Source of the DNA: Dichetophora obliterata
Lineage: Eukaryota > Arthropoda > Insecta > Diptera > Sciomyzidae
Direction of reading: 5' to 3'
NCBI GenBank assembly: GCA_963920525.1
Contig: OY986438.1
Span: 184,634,888 to 184,698,887, forward strand
DNA length: 64,000 nucleotides
Part shown: in pieces, positions 36,404 through 47,004 of the stretch
How the letters are laid out: every line of letters starts with the position of its first letter
Position numbering within the stretch: the stretch's first letter is position 1
Translations under genes and position numbers: made by a program
The notes under the pieces: model-generated
Told to the model about the DNA's origin: nothing
The model's input: only the letters and a program-made list of their open reading frames with translations
Database searches by the model: none

Positions 36404-37302
36404 TATATGAATCAGTTGCCAGGCACACTTTCTTCCGAGAGGTTGTGTCAGAGACGCTAAAATTGTATCGTAGTTTTCCGTTTTTATTTCTCTTCAGTCT
36501 TGTGTCGTGGTATATTTATTTATTTGCAAAAATGCCAAAAATAATTAAAGAGACAAGATCGGCAGAAAATTGGCCAAATTACGAATAACCGTAGCGGATG
36601 AACAAGCTGCAAGTACAAGTAAAGAGGATAGAATGCCACGCAGGCAACAGCAAGAAATGCATTGGGCTTCCTGAATGACAGCGTTTTACTGTACGGAGCT
36701 GGCATTGATGATTCTGTGTAAGAATAAAAAATTATGCCCTTTTATTGATTTTTTATATTTTCGATAAAAAAAACTTTAAATCGATTTTCTGGAAAACAAC
36801 ATTTTTGAAGTCGATGAACACGATGCCGCAAAATCTACTTGATCGATCGTTTTGAAAGTTTTTACACTATTTCTACACATAAAGCAACAGGTAATGCCGA
36901 AGCGTTTTTTTTCCTATTTGAATATAATAAAATAACCTAAATTTTTCAGCGAAAATCGCGTTTTTGACTTCAAAACGTTTCCGAAACAAAAAACATTTTA
37001 AAAAAACTCTTCGGTATTATTACCTCGGGAAACATATTACCTTTTAAACTAATTTTGCATTTTTTTCAGATGATCCGCCAACCTCTAATCGTGTTCACCG
37101 CAAAACAACTTTTTTCGATTTGCCTCCGGGGAATCGCTTCCACGGATTTATTTATCGCTCATTTTTAATTTTTTTTTTTTCAAATATACTTAAGAAGTCA
37201 AACTATAGCATGTAAATGAAATAAATACACCAACATTATTCATGTCTCCAAAAAAAAATTATGGAAATATGCCTTTTTCGGCTTTAAAACAGTACCATCC
37301 CC
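36404..37302. other. Right end of the TTAA element, possible coding debris
   Basis: Between 36530 and 36720 an ATG preceded by 'ttgcaaaa' opens a K/R-rich start that stops after 19 codons; then less AT-rich sequence continues in shifting frames. This could be the decayed 5' end of the element's own gene, but no domain can be named. The remainder is AT-rich noncoding terminal sequence. Confidence 0.3.
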
Positions 37303-37464
37303 TTAATGAACATTTTTTTAATAAAAACTTATTTGCTAAATTTCATTAGGATAGCTTCAAAACTGCTACTGCAATCGTGTCGTGATGAGAAGGTGATGCT
37401 GATCAATAATATATAGCATATACAGTCATGTGAAAATAAATAGGGACACCTATATTTTTATATA

Positions 37465-38985
37465 CAGACCGCGACAAAACGATAGCACTTTTACTTTTTT
37501 TAACTTTCTGTTCAAACTATAAAAAGGAGTAGTTTTTTTTAAGGTACTGTAAGAATGAGTGCATGTTCTTAGAAATTGGGAGTTGTTGCAAAATTTCGTC
37601 AACATAGAAAACCGTTAGCTGTAAGAACAACGGAATGAAGTGCGACAAAACAATAGCACTTTTTGATTAAATTGATTTTAGTACAATTTGTGCAGTTGCA
37701 AAGAAAACACTTGCGGGATTTTTTGTTAATTTTGCGCGTTTTTAATATTCAAAAATTTTTTTTACTCTATTTGGCTACAATGGGACGTGAAAAATTGCTT
37801 ACAACAGCTGAAATCGACGTGGCTCTCCATTTGCACAAAAATGGTATGAAAATATGTGAGATCGCAAGAAACTTAAACAGAAGCAAAAAGGTTGTTTATA
37901 ATTTATTAAAAAATCCGAAGAACTATGGTCAAATTCGTTTTGGTGGGCGGCCGAGAGCAGTTTCTGACAGAAATAATCCAATTCGCACCTGACTGCTCGA
38001 AAAATTGCTGAAAAAGCTGGGTTCAAAACTAATATACGAAATGTGCAGAGAATATTGAAAAACAGTAAGAAATTGCAACGTAAGCCACCCTTCACCGAAG
38101 CACATAAATCATCTCGACTGGATTTTGCAAAGTCCCATCTTAAATGGAAAAAACGTTGGCGACGCGTGGTTTTCACTGACGAAAAAAAGTTTAACCTAGA
38201 TGGTCCAGATGGTTGGTCATATTATTACCATGATTTGAGGAAGGAAGAAGAACTTTTAAGCTGTCGTCAACACGGAGGAGGTAGTGTGATGATATGGGCT
38301 GGAATTGGCTACTAAGGAAAGACGGAAATAAAATTTGTGCTCCAGAAAATGAAAAGCGCGGACTACTTGAATTAAATTGGAAATGAAGTAGCCTTTAGAA
38401 GTCATAAATATACAAGCGGTGGTCTTATTTTCCAGCAGGATAACGCGGCTGTTCATACAGCGAAAGTAGTGAAAGAGTTTTTCCGCGACAAGAACATCGT
38501 TCTCCTGATCTTAATATAATTGAAAATTGTTGGGGTAATTTGGCTAGAGAAGTGTATGCGGAAAATCGCCAGTATGCAATAATACAGGAGCTCAAAGAAA
38601 GAATATTGGCCCACTGGGAGACGATGCCACAAAAAGACATAAAAAACTTTTTAAAACATTGCCAAACCGTATGACTGAAGTGATTCAGAAAAATGGAGGG
38701 TCGACTCATTATTAAAATATTTTATTTTTAGTCTTGTTTTATTATTAGCAATTGAAATTTGATCGTTAAAAGTTTTGAGCACAAAAGTGCTATCGTTTTG
38801 TCGCACCATGAGTTTATGCTTTCTGTTCAAATAAATAATATTTTCTATTTTTTGTCGAAAAACTTGTTAATTTATTATTTTATTTTTATCATAAGATTTT
38901 TTGTTACTTCATAAAGTTTAGTTAATAAACCCAATTTCCTAAAAATCCAAAATTTGGATTAGTGCTATCGTTTTGTCGCGGTCTG
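37465..38985 (+). mobile_element. Tc1-like transposon nested in the foldback
   Basis: CAGACCGCGACAAAACGATA at the left, inverse TATCGTTTTGTCGCGGTCTG at the right, with TA at 37463-37464 and 38986-38987. The GCGACAAAACGATAGCAC phrase recurs about 165 bp inside the left end (near 37642) and about 180 bp inside the right end (near 38800), giving the inner direct-repeat arrangement seen in IR/DR-type Tc1 elements. It encodes a frameshifted transposase. Confidence 0.9.
37780..38680 (+). pseudogene. Tc1-like DD34E transposase, frameshifted
   Basis: It starts at the ATG at 37780, following a leader without in-frame requirement. Residues 1-50 form an HTH (LTTAEIDVALHLHKNGMK, then IARNLNRSKKVVYNLL), then a GRPRAVSDR linker. 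A shift near 37985 is needed to continue into the second HTH-like part and the catalytic core: VVFTDEKKFNLDGPDGW (first Asp, ~38170), GGGSVMIWAGIGY followed by a stop, IFQQDNAAVHTAK (second Asp, ~38435), and after another shift an NIIENCWGNL block with the Glu (~38520). It ends near 38680. At least two shifts and two stops make it inactive. The normal role is cutting at the TA-flanked ends. Confidence 0.9.
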
Positions 38986-40648
38986 TATGAAGCTGCATGA
39001 ATTATATACAAGGTGCCCCAGATATTAGCAATAGTTCCCTCGCCTGGTGATTCTTCTTGATAAGGCGAGTATTACACTTTATGAAGTTTCAGCTCACATT
39101 GTAACACTTTTAAGAAACAGGGTGTTTTACGGTTTTGGTACGTGTTTAGTATTATTGATCTAGAATCTAAACTACTCACCATAAAATAAAAAATAATATT
39201 TTGTATTTTAGAACAAATATCAACTTTTCCATCAATATATCAACCACTTTCGTGTCATGTGCTACAGCTGAGCTAAAATTTTGAGATTATTCAACAAAAA
39301 ATTAACAAATTTTGTATCTATTGTTTTAGCGGAGCTGTAAACGTCCGAATTTAAAATGTCTTTTTTTCATGTAAAAATACAACATTTTTTTAAATTCTTA
39401 CTTTGGACAATAACAGCACCGCTTAAAAAAAAGACAGAAAATTTGTTGATATTTCGTTGGATAATCTCAAATTTTTTGCTCCGCTACAGCACAGGACACA
39501 AAAGTGATTGATATACTGATGAAAAAGTTGATGAAAAGTTAATGATGGCATATTTTAATTACAATATTATTTTTAGTAATTCTAAAAAAAATAAAATTTT
39601 TAGAATTATATATAAGCTTAATGCCAATTAAGTTCATGAAGCAACAGGTTGCAACAACAATAAGTTCTTTGCAGAACAAACCACCAAGCAGACTAGACAG
39701 CTGTTTCGTTGATAGCTACATCAACTCATCAGTAGTCTTCTGTGGCTTCTGCAGTACCATCCATTTTGATAAGCTTAAACTAACACCTTCTGTTAAATTA
39801 AAACAGAATTATGTGCTGTATGTCGCCTTTCAAAGCAATGTTTTTCTACTACTTTGTAAAAGCAAACGTTCAAAAAAGCGACTGCATTGATTCTGCAAAG
39901 ACTTGTTTGTTGTGCTCTTTGTTTACTTCTTTATCACGAATCAATCTAGGCTCCAACAGTTCGCTGATATAAACCATAGAAGGCGTGAAGAAGGTTTTTT
40001 TTGAAAAAAGTTGTTTTATGTGTAGAGACATAATAACATACTTGTTTTCATAGGTCGGGCTCGCACCAGTGTTTACATGAAAAGTAAATGATGGCATATT
40101 TTAATTACAATATTATTTTAAGTAATTCTAAAAAAAAGAATATTTTTTAGAATTATATATAAGCTTAATGCCAATTAAGTTCATGAAGCAACAGGTTGCA
40201 ACAAAAATTTTTTGCAACAACAGTTGTCTAGTCTGCTTGGTGGTTTGTTCTGCAAAGAACTTATTGTTGTTGCAACCTATTGCTTCATGAACTTAATTGG
40301 CATTAAGCTTATATATAATTCTAAAAAATATTATTTTTTTTAGAATTACTAAAAATAATATTGAAAAAGTTGATATTTTTTCTAAAATACAAAATATTAT
40401 TTTTTATTTTATGGTGAGTAGTTTAGATTCTAGATCAATAATTTTAAACACGTACCAAAACTGTAAAATACCCTGTATCTTAAAAGTTTTACAATGTGGG
40501 AGGAAACTCCATAAAGTTTTATACTCGCCTTATCAGGAGGAACCACCACCGGAGGGAATTAATGCTATATCTGTTGCACCTCGTTTGTAATTCATGCAGC
40601 TTTAAATATAAAAATACAGGTGTCCCTATTTATTTTCACATGACTGTA

Positions 40649-41190
40649 TATAAATTTTCTAAACCTTCCACGCCTCCTTATAGGCCTTACAAAGGAAGTG
40701 TCAAAGATAATTTACCCCGCAATACACTTGGGGGTATAAAACTACGGAAATTCTGCAAAATTTAAAAAAAAACAATTCATTCAATTTTAATTGCTTAAGC
40801 GATTTCTTGTTACTAGTCGTGTGTAGCGGCACTCATAAAATTACTAGTGAAGAATATTAAAAGGGTCCTTCACCTTACCACCACACGCACACATACTCTC
40901 TCAACACATTGCACTCGTGCAACTTGCACTCACTTATGAACATGTGTAGATAATGTAGTTTAAGCTCCTCCACTGCCAGTCAGTCAGTCACTTCAGCAAG
41001 TTACAAGTTTTAAGTTGAACTTAAAAAAAAACATTAACCATAAAGGTTCTTGGAGTGCATTGTTACGCTTGCGCACAGCAACAGTGCAGTCTTGCGAACA
41101 CCAGTGCAGTGAAGGTCTGCTTTGTATTTTTATATAAATACATATATATTTACATATGTATATGTGGTTATGTTCCTAGGTATGTCCATT
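40649..41190. other. Host-like DNA with leader-like sequence
   Basis: No coding exon seen. At 40975-41000 'ccagtcagtcagtcacttcagcaagttacaag' has three overlapping TCAGTC initiator matches and the look of a fly 5' leader, followed by (TA)-rich 'tatataaatacatatata'. No TATA box is at -30 and no exon follows, so I do not call a promoter. Confidence 0.35.
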
Positions 41191-41237
41191 AGGGTGGGCT
41201 GATTGGATGAAATGAAATTTTTGGATGGCTTTTTATT

Positions 41238-42754
41238 AGGGCGTATCGAAAAATTTAGATTGTATTCTAAGAGGTCTCAAAAGTTGCATAGGGTGGTCAA
41301 GATCTCTCAAAAAAAAAACTTTAGAAAAGAATAAGGATGTCTTCCTCTCCCGCAAGGACAAAGTTGTTTATTAAGAAAAACAGTAAAAATTCCGTTCTCA
41401 AAATGCTTTGATTTTTGTAAGAAAAACTATGTAAGTCTTAAATTAAAAGAAAATAAAGACATCAACTAAAAATATCTTGCCCAAACACTACGCCACTCTC
41501 TATTTTTACCCACAAGGTCCTGTGCAAAGGATGTTCGAATCTAAAGGTACACTCGAGATAACACAGAACTTTTGATAGCTATTTGATTGTCTAAATTTTA
41601 GAGATTTTGTTTAAAATGATGATGTTTTCCTTAGATTTGATGAATTAATAATTTACATATTTTTTGCATATGCATTTTCTTGTTTTTGAGAAATGTATAC
41701 TTGAATGCCATTTTTTAACTTTTTTAAAAAAATGATTATAAAGTTTTATATCTCGAGCACCAGAAGTGGTACCGAAGATAGTCTCATAATTAAGATTCTT
41801 CAAATATTTCTGAACAACACCCTTTCCAAAAATATCAATTTACAACACTAGGTTAAGACCACGAATTTTTTCCTTTTTCGATTTTTTAAAAAAAATTTCG
41901 TTCCTTAAGTATTTCATTATTTCGTTAAAGCAACTCAACTCAACATTCAGACAAAAGTTTTACTAAAATTTTGAGTTTCTGAGTTTGCCATCGAATGGCC
42001 AGCAAAGTTAACTTAACAATTATTGTTAAGAAGTATTTTAATGAAATAATAACCATAAAGGAGATATGAACAAAATTGTTACATTTCATGCTTGATGTCA
42101 TTTTTTAAATGTCAAAATAGGAAAAAAAAAATCTTGGCCTTTTCCTGCTGTTTTAAAAAAGATATTTGTAGACAGGATTTCGTTCAAAACTATTTGCTGA
42201 ATCCGAATTGAGAAAATTATCTTCGGTACCACTTCTGCTGCCTGAGCTATAAGTCCTTATATTCATTTTTTTTTTTTTTTGAAAAAGTTAAAAAATTTCC
42301 AAAACAGGAAAATGCATATACAAATAATATTCAAATTATTAATTCGCAGAATTTAAGGAAAATGATAGCACTGTAATCAATATCATCAAAATTTAGACAA
42401 TCAGATAACAATTAAAAGTTCCGTGCTATCTCAAGTGTACCTTAAGGTTCAAATATTCTTCAGACAGGGCCCTGTGGGTGAAAACCAAGAGTAGCATCGT
42501 TAACAAAATTGTGTTAGTTTCAGTCTATATTTACTTTTGGTTTAAGACATGTGTAGTTTCTCTTACAAAAACTTAAGCATTTTGAGATCGTGATTTTTTA
42601 CTGTTTTTCTCAAAAAAAAACTTTGTCCTTGCGGGAGAGAAAGAGATCCTTATATTTTTCTAAAATTTTTTTGGGGAGATCTTGACCAGCATATGCAACT
42701 TATGAGACCTCTTAGAATGTGAAATTCGAAAAAAATTGTAATTCGATACGCCCT
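41238..42754. repeat. Long inverted repeat, ~550-bp arms
   Basis: AGGGCGTATCGAA at 41238 is inverted as TTCGATACGCCCT ending at 42754. The left arm (to ~41800) and right arm (from ~42205) match over their length with moderate divergence (shared: 'cgcaaggacaaag', 'taaggtacact', 'cggtaccacttctg'), separated by ~400 bp. No obvious target duplication; another G-rich start 'ttagggtgggctgattgg' lies 47 bp outside the left end. Probably an old non-autonomous DNA transposon. Confidence 0.7.
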
Positions 42755-43320
42755 ACTTTTCATTTGAAGGAAAAAATTTTAATCCTTTGAGTCATTATTG
42801 ATAAATTCAAGGATCAAGGTCAATGTTTTGGTCTTCTGCCTTTTTTATGGTTTCAGTGCAAATTTTGACACTTCTGTCAACACGTGATAACTTGCATCTT
42901 TTTACTACACGAAATTAGTATTGCAGAAACTTTCAACTTTTTTCAAGGAGGGGAAATTTTATACTCTCTCATTTTCACTCTCTTTTGCAAGTTTTTGGTG
43001 AATCTGAATTAGGTAGGTTAGGTTTAAATAGGTTGCGGCACGTCCTTAGACTGACCTATTTAAACCAAATTATTGGCCCGTTGTGATACCACAGCATTAA
43101 AGAAGGGAGTAATCAAGTGAAGCTTTTGTGTAGGTTGTTCTTTAATGTGGCAGAAGCTGTAGAAACATATTGAATCTGACGAAAGTGTTATGCCTTGACT
43201 ACAGTCAAATCAAGTTGCTAAGCGTTCCTCTACACAAAACTTTCCTACCACCATCAACTAGAACTTTTAACCGCAAAGTTATTTTGATTAGATATAAGGA
43301 AAAAAAGGTTAAAGCGTTGG
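42755..43320. other. AT-rich DNA and probable SINE body
   Basis: 43000-43200 begins 'aggtaggttaggtttaaataggtt' with a matching inverted 'aacctatttaaacc' nearby and continues into sequence that lies 3' of the minus-strand tRNA-like head at 43325, so it may be that SINE's body. No gene. Confidence 0.35.
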
Positions 43321-43324
43321 ACCA

Positions 43325-43399
43325 TAGCCCGGCTAGGATTTGAACCCAGGACTCCTGGATGACAGTCAAGCGCTCTATCACAAGACTATCGAGGCTGCC
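43325..43399 (-). repeat. tRNA-Asp-like sequence (SINE head or pseudogene)
   Basis: On the minus strand it reads GCCTCGATAGTCTTGTGATA... with CTGTCA in the anticodon-loop position (anticodon GTC, Asp) and box B GGGTTCAAATCC. The CCTCGATAGT start, the GTC loop and the B box line up with insect tRNA-Asp, but the stems carry mismatches and the acceptor ends do not pair well. A tRNA-derived SINE head is the best reading; a functional tRNA is unlikely. Confidence 0.55.
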
Positions 43400-44603
43400 T
43401 GAATTTAGTAAAACAGTACAGAAATTAGTAAAAAGTAGCGAAAGTTTTCGCAAAATTGCAATTGCAGACCTAATGTAAAATATTTTTCAATTAACATGGA
43501 AATGTTCAATATCTGCCACACAGTAATGGACAACAGCGCTGGCACACAGTCAGCCCTCTACCAGTGCTTTTAAGGGTACATTTTTAAAGCTTTTTTTGGG
43601 TCAAAATTGACTCCTATAAATGGCACTACATGGTTTAATATTCCACAAATATATTTTTCGTAAAATTTGGTTATAAGTCTGTGACAATGTCAAAGAGAAG
43701 TTGTCTTATATTTTATTTTAGTAAAAAGTTGAATTTCTAATTGAAATTGCTAATTAAAAGAAATTGCTAATATGTCATTCTTTCTTTTGATGTGCTGTTA
43801 TTGCGTTTTCGACCAATCGAACTTGTTCAAAAGTTTTTTTTGAGCCGAGACATTAATTTGTGGTATCAGTTAAAAAAAAACAAACGACTAGAGGGACTTT
43901 TTATTTTACAGAAAAAAAATATGTCTCTGGAATTATTTTTTGTTTGTCGTTAAACAAAAAATCCATGTAAAAACTGAATTTCATCAATTCAGCCCAGCCT
44001 AATATGTATTGGTCAGAACAAAAAAATCGTGCTTCATTCATGCAGAACAAAAAATTAAGAGAAAAATACACGTGAAGCGCTGTTAAGAGCACAGACAGAC
44101 CCACGACCAGTGTTGTCACTTGACAATTTTTAAAAGTGTTAGATTTAGAAAAAGAGTGGAAGATTTTAAAATCCCCACTCATATAAAATGCCTAAGGGGT
44201 ATATTAACTAGGGATGTGACAGATGTCATTTTACGAATGCGGATCTATAGAGAGCCTTCCTTGAGGATGCGGATGCGGATGAGGATGCGAATGCTTTCAA
44301 TTAAATTAGAAATATATGTTTTTATAACTAGTTAGTACATATTTTTTAACCCTTTCAGTGGATTCACCCAATCCACTATATTGGATGTCAGAAAGCTCTT
44401 TTTATTTTTAAATCAAATCATTTGGTTCTATGAAAATAAAGATAAACCAACATAATAAAACTAAATTTAAAGAGACATTCGACATTAAAGTCATTTGGAT
44501 TTTCGATTTTGTGCCGAAGAAAAGCAAAAACTTTTTTGCCTATTTTATAAGAAAAATATCAACCGGACAAAAAGATAAGTTTTTCTTATGTTTCTAGGAC
44601 CTA
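43400..44603. other. AT-rich DNA with an orphan hAT-type start
   Basis: No gene. At 44210 'tagggatgtgacagatg' followed by several GATGCGGATGCGGATG hexamer units (to ~44293) matches a known style of hAT terminus, but the other end is not in the window or has decayed. Confidence 0.35.
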
Positions 44604-44959
44604 AATGATAAAAATATTACCTCAAAAAAAATTCTGTTTTTAGTTTAGCCTAGCCATTGAAAGGGTTAAGTAAAATCCTGTATATATAATATTAAAAATA
44701 GGTATAAAATAAAAAAACCATTTATAACAAGAAAAGTTAAAACAAATACCAGTTTAATTATTAGAATAACTAAATATCTAAGTATAAATATTAAATTTAA
44801 AAAAACTTTAATAGTTATTTAGCTGGACTAGACAAACTTAAAGCAGAACTTAAATTATTAAAAAAATTTTTAAAATTAATTACGCGTAAATTGAACTTTA
44901 TAAAGAGTGCCGTAGATGCTTTATCGCTTCTTAATTTCTTTAGTGAATTACTGACTTAA

Positions 44960-45699
44960 GGGAAGGTTCTCCTGGATTTTTTTGAAAAAATCCATTTTTT
45001 TTTCTTACATAAAATGAAAGTTACATATATGTAGAATGTTTGTGCCAAGGGATATTTCAATACGACGCGTATTTCTCGAGCTAGAGCGTGTCAAACGTAC
45101 CCATGTCACGCGCGCGTACCATCTTTCTAAAAACTTTAAACGCGTTTTTCTCGGAACCATGTTTTCTAATCTAACGGACAGCACAGGGCTTGTTCTATTG
45201 ATCCGATTTCCTTCATTCAAAGAATGTTTGAAAGTATATACTTTTTTGTACGCCTGGAACCTAACAGTGCCATAAAAAATTGTTTATTTATAATTTTTAA
45301 ACGAGATCTAAGTAAAAAAAAAGCAAAAAATTTCAATTTTTTTTTTTAAAAGTCCATAAAATTTGTTTTTTTTTACCAAACTTAATTGAAGTTAGGTTCC
45401 AGGCATATGAAATGTTATCAATTTTAATAAATTTTATACATTTCTCATTTCAGTTCACTACCTGAGGCCCCACACTGTCCGCGGGAGGTCGATGTTTTGC
45501 GCGCAGAGGTCGACGAGATCCGCCATTTTCAAGCCGCCATTTTGAATTTTTCAAATATCTTTTTTTTTTTTACTCGTCAATAAACCACGAATCAAAGTTC
45601 AAAAGCATAAGTTCGTATGTCTTTTCATTTTCCCACAAACCATTCTCAAATTTTGCTTGTTTTTCGGCCAAATCCAAAAAAATCCAGGAGAACCCTCCC
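44960..45699. mobile_element. 740-bp TTAA-flanked MITE (Kolobok-like)
   Basis: GGGAAGGTTCTCCTGGATTT at the left, inverse AATCCAGGAGAACCCTCCC at the right, TTAA at 44956-44959 and 45700-45703; the empty site in copy 2 of the tandem duplication has CTTAACTG once. It carries the 'gccgccattttgaatttt' phrase also seen in the 8.5-kb TTAA element. A GC-richer block at 45050-45200 has open frames on both strands but no domain. Confidence 0.85.
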
Positions 45700-45716
45700 T
45701 TAACCGTTTTCAATTA

Positions 45717-47004
45717 TTGGGGGTTGGAATTAATTTTAAAGGTTTTTTTTCGGTTTTTGAGCATGTATTTAGAAACAACGGTACAATGTATATTATTCAA
45801 AGTATTGTCCATCGTTAGCTACAACATTTTCCCATCTTTCTGGCAGCATATGGATTCCGCGCCGGAAGAACGATTCGTCTTTTGAGGCAATCCACGAATC
45901 GACCCATTTTTTTGGTATCCTCGTAAGAAGTGAAGCGCTGCTCAGCCAAGCCATGCGTCATCGATCTGAATAGGTGGTAGTCGGAAGGGGCTATGTCTGG
46001 GCTATAAGGCGGGTGGGGTAGCACATCCCAATTCAGCGCCTCCAACGTTTCCTTGACGGTTCTTGCAACATGTGGCCGTGCGTTGTCATGTTGAAAAACC
46101 ACTTTGTCGTGTCTTTTGGCATATTCCGGCCGTTTAACCTTTAATGCTCGGCTCAATTGCATCAATTGTTGTTGGTAGCGTTCCCCAGTGATGGTTTCGT
46201 TAGGTTTTAGCAGCTCATAGTACACGACACCCTTCTGATCCCACCAAATACACAGCATAAGCTTGGCGCCATGAATATTCGGCTTGGCCCTCGATGTTGA
46301 TGCATGGCCGGGTGGTCCCCACGATTTTTTTCGCTTAGGATTATCGTAATGGATCCACTTTTCATCGCCAGTGACAATACGATGCAAAAAACTCTTCCTT
46401 TTATGCCGTTGAAGCAGTTGTTCGCACATGCAAAATCGCCGTTCAACGTCTCTCGGCTTCAAATGGTACGGCACCCAATTTCCTTGCTTTTGAATCATTC
46501 CCATGGCCTTCAAGCGTTTGCCGACCGTTGATAAGTCGACTCCCAATGATTCTGACAATTCTTGAAGGGTTTGACACGGGTCTTCATCGAGCAAAGCCTC
46601 CAATTCCTCATCTTCAAACTTTTTCGGCTGGCCCGGACGCTCTTTGTCTTCCGTATCAAAATCACCACTTTTAAACCGACGGAACCAGTACTCACAAGTA
46701 GAAATCGATGGAGCATAGTCCCCGTAAGCCTCAGTAAGCGTGCGTTGTGCTTCAACCACTTTTTTCTTCAAATGGAAGCACAAAAGTAAACCTTCCCGCA
46801 AATTGGGTTTTGTTGGAACGAAAGTCGACATGTTCACAGAGAAAAAAATATATGTTGTTTACACTTCAGTGGAATGACACATACTAAAAAATGAAGCTTA
46901 GACAATGTGCTTTGAAATGAATATAGTCACAGGTGTGCCCGATGCGATCTATTGATAGTTACGCCATCTCTTAGAAAACCTTTAAAACTAATTCCAACCC
47001 CCAA
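45717..47004 (-). mobile_element. mariner transposon, nearly intact
   Basis: TTGGGGGTTGGAATTAATTT at the left and its near-perfect inverse at the right, ending ...CCAACCCCCAA; TA at 45715-45716 and 47005-47006. Length 1288 bp, the normal size for a full-length mariner. The single gene on the minus strand is intact but for one frameshift. High coding integrity and well matched ends point to recent activity. Confidence 0.95.
45793..46831 (-). pseudogene. mariner transposase (D,D34D) with one late frameshift
   Basis: Start chosen at ATG 46831 (MSTFVPTKPN), as in Mos1-type transposases; an upstream GTG at 46837 is unlikely. N-terminal HTHs (about 1-110), linker WVPYHL (119-124, the WVPHEL-type motif), then D156 in TGDEKW, D249 in FQHDN and D284 in YSPDIAPSDYHLF, exactly the D,D34D spacing and positions of Mos1. 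The frame is open for ~308 codons; a run of seven A (plus-strand T7 at 45910-45916) then shifts it. In the neighbouring frame a normal mariner C-terminus continues to a TAA at 45793-45795, so the defect is a single extra A, or a sequencing error. It resembles the mauritiana lineage most. It would bind and cut its own TA-flanked ends. Confidence 0.95.

Larger units (their letters stand above)
28766..37302. mobile_element. 8.5-kb TTAA-flanked element (Kolobok- or piggyBac-like)
   Basis: GGGGATGGTACTGTTTT at the left is perfectly inverted as AAAACAGTACCATCCCC at the right, and both are flanked by TTAA (28762-28765, 37303-37306). TTAA duplications are known for piggyBac and Kolobok; the RG-type GGGG start favours Kolobok. 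Internal long inverted arms lie at about 30990-31500 and 35260-35795. It has been invaded by a Tc1-like relic (28931-30966), a MULE-like MITE (35908-36394) and probably a non-LTR-like segment (33645-35195). No transposase for it is recognised, though 36530-36720 may be coding debris. Confidence 0.75.
37423..40646. mobile_element. TA-flanked foldback element, multiply palindromic
   Basis: CAGTCATGTGAAAATAAATA at the left and its inverse at the right, with TA at 37421-37422 and 40647-40648. After the nested Tc1-like element (37465-38985) is removed, the left arm continues at 38988-39230 and pairs with 40372-40646. Inside are a separate hairpin (39235-39535), and a ~165-bp unit present twice directly (39541-39708, 40086-40205) and once inverted (40214-40366). 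So palindromes sit within palindromes. No transposase of its own is recognised. Confidence 0.85.

Noticed and set aside
40960..41010. Promoter from the repeated TCAGTC initiator matches
   Set aside because: The matches come from a short CAGT repeat, there is no TATA box or downstream element, and no exon follows.
43325..43399. Functional tRNA-Asp gene
   Set aside because: Acceptor and anticodon stems have mismatches and a SINE-like body follows; a tRNA-derived repeat fits better.
46207..46789. Alternative frames over the mariner transposase
   Set aside because: Shadows of the D,D34D gene, which has all catalytic motifs in one frame.
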